Source: Pseudomonas sp. (lineage in GTDB: Bacteria; Pseudomonadota; Gammaproteobacteria; Pseudomonadales; Pseudomonadaceae). From it: 5,195 bases of DNA. The position numbers and the translations under genes were made by a program. The notes beneath the pieces were generated by a model. The model saw only the letters and a list, made by a program, of their open reading frames with translations, was not told the DNA's origin and searched no databases. Of the stretch, positions 1 through 5,195 are shown piece after piece (positions within the stretch are counted from its first letter, which is position 1; every line of letters starts with the position of its first letter). The stretch lies in NCBI GenBank assembly GCA_003525045.1, contig DQGF01000551.1, positions 1 through 5,195 of the forward strand, written 5' to 3'.

Positions 1-4
1 AATT

Positions 5-31
5 CCTGTGGGAGCGAGCCTGCTCGCGAAG
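5..31. repeat. REP-type palindromic element (Pseudomonas family)
   Basis: This short element starts CCTGTGGGAGCGAGCC and contains the stem GCGAG (14-18), tetraloop CCTG (19-22) and CTCGC (23-27). Both the wording and the hairpin match the REP sequences scattered between genes in fluorescent pseudomonads, as I recall them. It lies about 15 bp beyond the stop codon of the ferric reductase gene, a typical place for a REP. Its hairpin could stabilise the 3' end of that transcript or help end transcription, but there is no T-run to make it a classical terminator. Any paired REP would lie outside the window. Confidence 0.75.
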
Positions 32-46
32 AGGTCCTAAAGGCTG

Positions 47-832
47 TCACTCCTCTATGCTGTCATCCAGCCGCCAATAGCCAACCGCTTTGACGAAACG
101 CTCGTCCAGCCCATGCTCATCCAGCAGTACCCGGCGAATCTGCCGCGACACTTTGGTCTCAGTCGCCACCCAGGCGTACAGATTACCCTGGGGCACTTGC
201 AGCTGTTTGACGGTGCTCAGCAGGTTGTTCCTGCCGCCTTCGCGCAAGACCCAGATCACATTGACCTGCGCCGGGCTCTCCAGCTGTTGCTGCTCGGCGC
301 CGTTCTCCACTTCCACGATCACCAGCGCCCGCCGGTTGGCCGCCAGACCTTCCAGGCGTCGAGCGATGGCGGGCAGGGACGTCTCGTCGCCGATCAGCAG
401 GTAGCTGTCGAACATATCCGGCACGATCATCGAACCCCGTGGCCCGCCGATGTGCAGGAACTGGCCGGGTGTGGCCTGTTCGGCCCAGGTCGCGGCCGGG
501 CCGTCGCCGTGCAGCACGAAGTCGATGTCCAGCTCCAGCGTGTCGAGATCATAGCGCCGTGGGGTGTAGTCGCGCATGGCTGGCATCGGGCCGTGGTCTT
601 TACCGGCACCGAGTACCAGGGTTTCCAACGTCGCCTGTTCCGCCGCGTTCTGCGGGAAAAGCAGTTTGACGTGGTCGTCCGTGCCGAGGCTGACAAAGCC
701 TGCCAGCTCAGGCCCGCCCAACGTAATCCGGCGCATGCGCGGCGTCAGGTCGACCACCCGCAGGACTTGCAGCCGACGGCGTTTGATTTCGTGCGTGACG
801 CGGTGGATGGTTTGCACGATCACTTCAGTCAT
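47..832 (-). CDS. Siderophore-interacting protein, YqjH/ViuB-like NADPH-dependent ferric-siderophore reductase
   Basis: The 261-residue product is a cytoplasmic flavoprotein that should reduce Fe(III) in imported siderophores with NAD(P)H, releasing Fe(II). A beta-barrel FAD domain covers about residues 18-135 and carries the flavin-binding signature RDYTPR (87-92) and the segment HGDGPAATWA (108-117). An NAD(P)H-binding domain follows, with LLIGDETSLPAI (145-156), and the family's C-terminal GYWR (251-254) is present. K56, R132 and R254 line up by eye with the basic triad reported for E. coli YqjH (K55, R130, R246), which points to a negatively charged ferric chelate as substrate. Length is close to that of YqjH. 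The start is supported by GGAG eight bases upstream (841-844). The ATG overlaps the regulator's TGA in ATGA, implying translational coupling in one operon. Family assignment is firm; the actual siderophore cannot be read from the sequence. Confidence 0.94.
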   Translation of the reverse strand: MTEVIVQTIHRVTHEIKRRRLQVLRVVDLTPRMRRITLGGPELAGFVSLGTDDHVKLLFPQNAAEQATLETLVLGAGKDHGPMPAMRDYTPRRYDLDTLELDIDFVLHGDGPAATWAEQATPGQFLHIGGPRGSMIVPDMFDSYLLIGDETSLPAIARRLEGLAANRRALVIVEVENGAEQQQLESPAQVNVIWVLREGGRNNLLSTVKQLQVPQGNLYAWVATETKVSRQIRRVLLDEHGLDERFVKAVGYWRLDDSIEE

Positions 833-1410
833 TCGGTTTTCTCCGGTGCGGCTTCAACGGCGGTGCCGTCGACGATGGCTTTGGCGGTGTTATTGAGCAG
901 GTCGCGTACGCGCAGAACTTCTTCCGGGCTCCAGCGACCATGGTGCATTTGCAAGGCATGGCGCAGGTTGTGCACCGCTTCATGAATTTCGGCCGGGCGA
1001 TCCTGGCCGCGCAACGAGCGCTTGCTGACTTCGATGCGCATACGCACGCCGTCCAGGGCAATTGCCTGCTCGCTTAATGAATGACGTCCGGCGTCGGTGA
1101 TGCTGTAGCGTTTTTTCCCGCCTTCGGCGTCGCCCTGAATCATTTCGCTTTCTTCCAGAAAGGTCAGGGTCGGGTAGATCACGCCAGGACTTGGGCTGTA
1201 GGCGCCGTCGAACATGCTCTCGATCTGGCGGATCAGGTCATAGCCGTGGCATGGCTGCTCGGCGATCAGCGCCAGTAACAGCAATTTCAGATCGCCAGGG
1301 GCAAAGACCCGCGGGCCGCGTCCGCCGCGCTCACGGCCGGGTCCGGGGCGTTTTTCGAAGCCGTCACGGCCGTCGCCGTGTTCGCGGTGGGGTGAATGAT
1401 GGTCTCTCAT
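829..1410 (-). CDS. PadR-family transcriptional regulator, YqjI-like (metal-responsive) repressor
   Basis: The 193-residue product has the PadR winged helix-turn-helix at about 39-108: HGYDLIRQIE (55-64), the family hallmark SPSPGVIYPTL (72-82), then the wing with GGKKRYSITDAGR (97-109). A helical dimerisation region follows (about 112-180). The N-terminus is a disordered-looking tail rich in His, Arg and Gly, with H4, H5, H8 and H11 in the first 14 residues. E. coli YqjI, a nickel-responsive repressor of yqjH, also has a His-rich N-terminal extension, so the tail and the downstream reductase gene point to the same regulator type. Unlike the YqjI tail as I recall it, this one has no cysteine; the only Cys is C54. 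The start has a modest ribosome-binding site, CGAGAG (1420-1425), nine bases upstream. It probably represses its own operon through the palindrome at 1442-1459. PadR membership is firm; nickel as the ligand is inference. Confidence 0.93.
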   Translation of the reverse strand: MRDHHSPHREHGDGRDGFEKRPGPGRERGGRGPRVFAPGDLKLLLLALIAEQPCHGYDLIRQIESMFDGAYSPSPGVIYPTLTFLEESEMIQGDAEGGKKRYSITDAGRHSLSEQAIALDGVRMRIEVSKRSLRGQDRPAEIHEAVHNLRHALQMHHGRWSPEEVLRVRDLLNNTAKAIVDGTAVEAAPEKTE

Positions 1411-1425
1411 TTCTGTTTGCTCTCG

Positions 1426-1461
1426 TCAGGTTTAGATACAACTTAAGATATATCTTAAGAT
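1426..1461 (-). promoter_or_regulatory. Probable PadR/YqjI-like operator: 18-bp perfect palindrome within three 12-bp tandem units
   Basis: CTTAAGATATATCTTAAG at 1442-1459 is a perfect 18-bp palindrome, 32 bases upstream of the regulator's start codon. Read on the minus strand, three units follow at exact 12-bp spacing: ATCTTAAGATAT (1461-1450), ATCTTAAGTTGT (1449-1438) and ATCTAAACCTGA (1437-1426), the last one degenerate. A weak -35-like TTGCTC (1469-1464) lies just upstream, and the best-placed -10 hexamers fall inside the palindrome but match poorly. Binding of the regulator here would therefore block RNA polymerase on the regulator-reductase operon. The palindrome is seen directly; its role as operator is inferred from position and from autoregulation being common in PadR and YqjI systems. 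Confidence 0.75.
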
Positions 1462-1660
1462 CTGAGCAAGAGGTTTTTGCGAGAAGCTAACGACCGCCGA
1501 CGAGTGGTGACCTGGTTGAGTGATGCAATCATTGAGTAATACCACTGAAAGCGAGCTGATTTTTCGCACCTGTAGGACTACATGCAAATTTGAAGTTATT
1601 GCTCTAATAATTTTTGAGCTTATATTCTAAAAAAGACTTGAGTGTCCGTGTTGTCTAGCT

Positions 1661-1700
1661 AAAACTGCTGTAGGGTTTTTTCAATAAAACTGTATGTAGG
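1661..1700. repeat. Imperfect short direct repeat in AT-rich intergenic DNA
   Basis: AAAACTGCTGTAGG (1661-1674) recurs as AAAACTGTATGTAGG (1686-1700), 25 bases later, with one substitution and one added base. The second copy overlaps an inverted repeat, ACTGTA (1689-1694) and TACAGT (1709-1714), separated by 14 bases. A further CTGTAGG lies at 1570-1576. The copies are seen directly. They could be binding sites or slippage products, but such short matches in AT-rich DNA can also arise by chance. Confidence 0.35.
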
Positions 1701-1908
1701 TCGTAACTTACAGTCGCTGTTTTTATATTTAAGTTTTTTGTTTATTTTGCTTTCCGGTTCTAGGGTCGTTTAACTACGCGTTCATAGGAAGTTGTCTGCT
1801 TACTTTCCAGAGCGAGGAGTCGATCATGCCTCGGCGTTGAAAGTTCAAATCAACACGGCGCCCGCACTGGCAAAATGGGCGAAGTTCTGAAGGTCAAGAT
1901 CCAAATCC

Positions 1909-1938
1909 GAAAAATAACTAAATACCACCTGCGGCAGG
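1909..1938 (-). terminator. Weak candidate terminator for the penicillin-binding protein gene
   Basis: Seven bases past the stop codon, the minus strand reads CCTGCCGCAGG (1938-1928), which can form a 4-bp stem with a 3-base loop. It is followed, after TGGTATTTAG, by TTATTTTT (1917-1910). The position is right for an intrinsic terminator, but the stem is very short and the T-run is displaced, so transcription may instead end by Rho or further downstream. Confidence 0.22.
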
Positions 1939-1944
1939 GAACAT

Positions 1945-4900
1945 TCAGAGTCGCGATACCGGATCGGCAGCTGCCAGGGACGAACCTTCTACGGGGAGGC
2001 ATTGTGAAGCGCTGCCTGGTTGCAGATACGGGGTCAGAATCGGCGCCATGCCTTTGAGCACCTGCACCGGCAACGCCGAGGTGAACTTGAACGCTTCGGC
2101 CGTGCGCCCGGGCACGAACGCGGTCATGGTGCCGAAGTGGGTATCGCCGATATAGAACACGAAGGTCGCGGTGCGGTTGATCGATTTCGAGCTCAGAATC
2201 CGGCCGCCGGAACCGATGGCTTCGATGCGGTTATCGCCGGTACCGGTCTTGCCGCCCATGGCCAAGGGTTTGCCATCGGGCGTTATGAAACTGCCGGAGA
2301 CGCGTTTGGCCGTGCCCGCATCCACCACCTGCGACAAGGCTTCGCGCATGGCCGTGGCAACCTCGGACGGCATCACCCGTTTGCCGACATCCGGATTACT
2401 GATCAATCTGGTTTCATACGGCGTGTTCGCCGCGAAGTGCAGGCTGTCGATGCGCAGTGTCGGCATCCGTACCCCGTCATTGAGAATGGTGCCAATCAGT
2501 TCGGCCAACGCGGCCGGGCGATCGCCCGAGCTGCCGATGGCGGTGGCCAGCGATGGCACCAGGTGATCGAACGGGTAGCCGACTTTCTGCCAGCGCTGGT
2601 GAATGTCGAGGAACGCCTCGATTTCCAGCATGGTGCGGATGCGACTGTCGCGGGCACCCTTGTGCCGACTCTTGAACAGCCAGCTGTAGACTTCCTGACG
2701 TTCGAACTGGCTGGCTTTGACGATCTGGCTGAACTTGGCGTCGGGGTTGTTCAACAGATAGCCCATCAGCCACAAATCCAGCGGGTGCATTTTGGCAATG
2801 AAGCCCTGGTCCGGCAGGTCATAGGCGCCGGGTCCGTAACTCAGGTACAGCCGTTCAAGACGTTCGTCTGTCAGTTTTTCGGTGAGCTTGGCGCCTTTGA
2901 GGTGCGAGCGCACGAAGCTGTTGAAGTTTTCCTGGCTGGCCTGGGGCCACAGATAACGATGCACGGCGGCCATGCGAATCGGGGTCGGGCGCATGCCGTC
3001 GAGAAAGGTCTCGAGCCGCGCCTGGGTATCCTTGTTCTTGTACTTCTTCCAGAACTTCAGCAGGAACGAGGTGCCTTCGCGGTCGGCGAACGAGGCCAGG
3101 TATTCCTGACGCCGCGGGTTGCTATCGTCCTTGAGCAGTTCGGCACTGTTGTTGGGGCCTGAATAAGTGGTGTAGCGCACCAGGTCACGCATCAAGCGAA
3201 TGAACGGCAGGTTGATCGACTCACGTATGGCATCGCGCAAGGTCGGCATGCGGCCATTGTCTTCGTTACGAAAGTTGTGGAACGTGTGCAACCCGCCACC
3301 GGTGAAAAAGGCTTCGCCGGGGCTGGCGGAGTATTTGCGGTCCAGCGCGGCGCCAAGCATGGCCGGCAGGTTGCGGTCTTTATTCTGGATCAGGTAATCG
3401 ACGGCCCAGCGGCTCAGGCGGTCCTGGTCGGGGACATCGACTTTCTTCAGTTCCGGGATGGTCATCGTTGCGTATTTATCGTGCAGCTCGGCGATGATCT
3501 GCAAGTAGGTGGTGAGCACGCGCATTTTGGCGGTGGAGCCCAGTTCCAGCTTGCTGCCTTCATTGATATCGAACGGCTGGTCGGTGCTGTCGGTCTGTAC
3601 CCGCACCCGCGAGCCGTCCGGGGTCAGTTCGAACAGGGTGAAGCTATAGCGCACCTGCGTGGTGCTGGTGGGGGTCAGCAGGCGTTCGCCGATCAGGCCG
3701 ATCTGGGCCGCAAAGGCGGGATCAGCCAGATGCTTGAGGTACTCGGTGGCCTTGGTTTGCAGCTCGCCTTGCAAGGTGCTGGTGGCGGAGAGGTCGAGGC
3801 GGTCGAGGTCGTACAACGGACGATTGAGCAAGCCGGCCAGGCGACTGCGCGCCACGCTGATGCCTTTGTTGGTTTCGATCGGCTGGATAGTGGGCTGGGT
3901 TTGCCAGTCGCGGTAAGTCGCCTTGCTGGCCAATGCCGCTGCCGCGAGCGGCGCATCGATCACGCCATTCTGGGCCAGCAGGCGAATGTGGCTGTCGGTC
4001 AGGTCGGCCAGTTCTTCATGGCCCTTGGTCAAATAATAGGAAGGGCGGCGCTGGGCAATCATCAATGACAGCATTTCACGCAGGGCCAGGCCTTTCTCCG
4101 CCATGCTTTTCGGATCTGTTGCGGCGCTGATCAGCCGTTCATTGGCCTTATTGAAGTCGGCGCCATACCAGACGCGCAAACCCTCGGCCATGCCATGCAC
4201 TTCACCGTGACCCGGCACGGCCGACAGGGGCACGCTGTTGAGGTAGTCGCGAATCACATTCTGCCGGGCTACAAGGGTATCCGGTCCGGCCTGATAGGCG
4301 CGCACGCTGGCGGAAATCATCTGGCGAATTTTTTCTGCGCCCGAGACGGTCAAGCCATCGGGCGAGTGCCGGTACTTCTCGAGCTGCGTCGCCAGGGTAC
4401 TGCCACCCGCCGACTGGCCCGGCAAATGCAACATTTTTGCGATCTGGGACCACGCCGCCATGCCGAACCGTGGCCAATCCACGGCGGGGTTGGCCTGGGG
4501 CTGGCGGGGGTCGAGCAGGAAGCGGTTTTCGATGAACAGCAGGCTGCTGACCACCACTGGCGGGATCGCGGCAAAGCTTGAATAAAGTTGTTGTGGGTAT
4601 TTGTACTGGTAAAGCGGTTCCGCACGGCAATCGGTAATCGACAACCCTGCCTGGATTTTCTCTGGATAGGGTACGAAAAAGCCCTTGTCGCTGTAGTTCA
4701 TCAGTGCCTCGGAGAAGCGGGTTTGCGAGGCAATGACGTAGTCACGCTTGAGCAGCCGTGGCAGGAACTCATCCAGGGAGCTGTAGCCCAAACGCAGATC
4801 GAAAGGCCCGGCGCCGGGGTAGTGAATGGCGTCGCTGGGGCCCGATTGCATGTCATATTTCAGGGACGCGGCAAATTTGCTGACTTCCCGGGACTGAAAT

Positions 4901-5097
4901 TTCGAGGTGCGCATTTCTTTGGCGGCAGCCAGCCCCACGACGATCGCGATAATCACCAACAACAACCAGAACGCCCCCCAGCCGTGCCGGGAACGACCAG
5001 GTTTTTCAGGTAAAGGCGCTTCATCCACACGTTCAGTCTGAACCACAGTTTTACTCGAATCGGTTTGCCATAAAGCGCCCATAGTCGACTGATCCAT
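1945..5097 (-). CDS. Large divergent class A-type penicillin-binding protein (GT51 transglycosylase plus transpeptidase)
   Basis: The 1050-residue product is an inner-membrane protein with a short basic cytoplasmic N-terminus, one membrane segment (about 41-59) and a periplasmic remainder, expected to build or remodel peptidoglycan. The GT51 region (about 150-360) shows FIEN (188-191), GGSTLATQLEKY (231-242), EKIRQ (255-259), IRDYLNSVPLS (282-292) and HGMAEGLRVWYG (301-312). The transpeptidase (about 430-1025) has the full triad: S521-T-A-K524 (S521 the predicted acyl-serine), S627-I-N629 and K950-T-G. Several GT51 catalytic positions differ from consensus, and about 190 extra residues (about 645-840) sit between SxN and KTG. 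It is also longer than common class A enzymes. I do not recognise it as ponA/mrcA, mrcB, pbpC or mtgA, so no symbol is given. The start is uncertain: neither the ATG at 5097 nor the in-frame ATG at 5082 (residue 6) has a good ribosome-binding site. No operon partner is visible. Confidence 0.9.
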   Translation of the reverse strand: MDQSTMGALWQTDSSKTVVQTERVDEAPLPEKPGRSRHGWGAFWLLLVIIAIVVGLAAAKEMRTSKFQSREVSKFAASLKYDMQSGPSDAIHYPGAGPFDLRLGYSSLDEFLPRLLKRDYVIASQTRFSEALMNYSDKGFFVPYPEKIQAGLSITDCRAEPLYQYKYPQQLYSSFAAIPPVVVSSLLFIENRFLLDPRQPQANPAVDWPRFGMAAWSQIAKMLHLPGQSAGGSTLATQLEKYRHSPDGLTVSGAEKIRQMISASVRAYQAGPDTLVARQNVIRDYLNSVPLSAVPGHGEVHGMAEGLRVWYGADFNKANERLISAATDPKSMAEKGLALREMLSLMIAQRRPSYYLTKGHEELADLTDSHIRLLAQNGVIDAPLAAAALASKATYRDWQTQPTIQPIETNKGISVARSRLAGLLNRPLYDLDRLDLSATSTLQGELQTKATEYLKHLADPAFAAQIGLIGERLLTPTSTTQVRYSFTLFELTPDGSRVRVQTDSTDQPFDINEGSKLELGSTAKMRVLTTYLQIIAELHDKYATMTIPELKKVDVPDQDRLSRWAVDYLIQNKDRNLPAMLGAALDRKYSASPGEAFFTGGGLHTFHNFRNEDNGRMPTLRDAIRESINLPFIRLMRDLVRYTTYSGPNNSAELLKDDSNPRRQEYLASFADREGTSFLLKFWKKYKNKDTQARLETFLDGMRPTPIRMAAVHRYLWPQASQENFNSFVRSHLKGAKLTEKLTDERLERLYLSYGPGAYDLPDQGFIAKMHPLDLWLMGYLLNNPDAKFSQIVKASQFERQEVYSWLFKSRHKGARDSRIRTMLEIEAFLDIHQRWQKVGYPFDHLVPSLATAIGSSGDRPAALAELIGTILNDGVRMPTLRIDSLHFAANTPYETRLISNPDVGKRVMPSEVATAMREALSQVVDAGTAKRVSGSFITPDGKPLAMGGKTGTGDNRIEAIGSGGRILSSKSINRTATFVFYIGDTHFGTMTAFVPGRTAEAFKFTSALPVQVLKGMAPILTPYLQPGSASQCLPVEGSSLAAADPVSRL

Positions 5098-5195
5098 TCC
5101 CGCAGATTGATCGGACTTGTTTGAAGCTTAGACGGTGGTTGGCGTTGGTGAAAAAATTGTGAACACTCAATGTCGCGTGTGCACCGCTACCTGTG

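Larger units (their letters stand above)
1462..1944. other. Intergenic region with an AT-rich island; no convincing gene
   Basis: This gap separates the 3' end of the penicillin-binding protein gene from the promoter of the regulator-reductase operon. From about 1560 to 1760 it is markedly AT-rich, with runs such as TTTTTATATTTAAG and GTTTTTTGTTTATTTTG, while both flanks and all three genes are GC-rich. Visible structure includes a 5-bp inverted repeat TGTAG/CTACA (1571-1582), an imperfect direct repeat (1661-1674 and 1686-1700) and a 6-bp inverted repeat ACTGTA/TACAGT (1689-1714). Reading frames here are short (35 codons or fewer with an ATG) and lack good ribosome-binding sites. A possible hairpin for ending the penicillin-binding protein transcript lies at 1909-1938. 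I recognise no RNA gene. Confidence 0.6.

Noticed and set aside
113..985. Long plus-strand open frame (290 codons) opposite the ferric reductase and regulator genes
   Set aside because: It lies antisense to two genes with clear families and has no recognisable domain. Long antisense frames are common opposite GC-rich Pseudomonas genes.
1456..1532. Minus-strand frame of about 25 codons just upstream of the regulator operator
   Set aside because: It overlaps the presumed promoter and operator and lacks a ribosome-binding site.
1596..1615. TTATT/AATAA inverted repeat followed by TTTTT as an intrinsic terminator
   Set aside because: The stem is only five A-T pairs and would not be stable enough to end transcription.
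1523..1630. Plus-strand 35-codon frame starting at an ATG in the AT-rich intergenic region, with a hydrophobic C-terminal end
   Set aside because: There is no clear ribosome-binding site or promoter and no recognised family. Frames of this length are expected by chance. The hydrophobic end could suggest a small membrane peptide, but that alone is not enough.
1689..1714. ACTGTA...TACAGT as a LexA-type SOS box
   Set aside because: The half-sites CTGT and ACAG are 16 bases apart, whereas a LexA box has CTGT-N8-ACAG.
1969..1978. GGCAGCTGCC-type palindrome near the end of the penicillin-binding protein gene
   Set aside because: It lies inside the coding sequence, has no T-run and leaves no room for a proper loop, so it is not a terminator.
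1875..2057. Plus-strand 60-codon frame running into the 3' end of the penicillin-binding protein gene
   Set aside because: No ribosome-binding site precedes its ATG, and about half of it is antisense to the terminal coding sequence.
2020..3162. Long plus-strand open frame (380 codons) within the penicillin-binding protein gene
   Set aside because: It is antisense to the transpeptidase region. The composition (rich in Gly, Ala, His, Arg and Gln) is that of a shadow frame, and no motifs are visible.
3277..4068. Plus-strand open frame (263 codons) within the penicillin-binding protein gene
   Set aside because: It is antisense to conserved glycosyltransferase and transpeptidase sequence, with no domain features.

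Overview
The window looks like chromosomal DNA of a fluorescent-type Pseudomonas. The evidence is GC-rich coding sequence with Pseudomonas-like codon use, a REP-type palindrome of the kind common in Pseudomonas fluorescens/syringae genomes at the left edge, and proteins that read as typical of that genus. This is inferred from sequence features and recalled families, not from a database search. All three confident genes lie on the minus strand.

Left part (1-1461). A two-gene operon reads right to left: a PadR-family regulator (829-1410), then a siderophore-interacting FAD/NADPH ferric reductase (47-832). Stop and start overlap in an ATGA. The pair resembles Escherichia coli YqjI (nickel-responsive PadR repressor) and YqjH (ferric-siderophore reductase). 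In E. coli the two genes are divergent; here they form one transcription unit. Upstream of the regulator is an 18-bp perfect palindrome embedded in three tandem copies of a 12-bp unit, a strong candidate for its own operator. The likely logic is that the regulator represses its own operon and metal binding, probably through a histidine-rich N-terminus, relieves repression, so that iron is released from imported ferric siderophores.

Middle (1462-1944). About 480 bp without a convincing gene. The stretch from roughly 1560 to 1760 is strikingly AT-rich compared with its flanks. It contains short repeats, and next to it lie a gene-like reading frame without a start codon and an orphan ribosome-binding site. 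It may be a decayed or acquired segment or an unrecognised regulatory/RNA locus.

Right part (1945-5195). One large gene encodes a membrane-anchored, bifunctional (class A-like) penicillin-binding protein of 1050 residues. The transpeptidase motifs SxxK, SxN and KTG are all present. The glycosyltransferase (GT51) domain is recognisable but has changed catalytic motifs, and the transpeptidase carries an insert of about 190 residues between SxN and KTG. It stands alone in this window. No RNA genes, CRISPR arrays or insertion sequences were seen.
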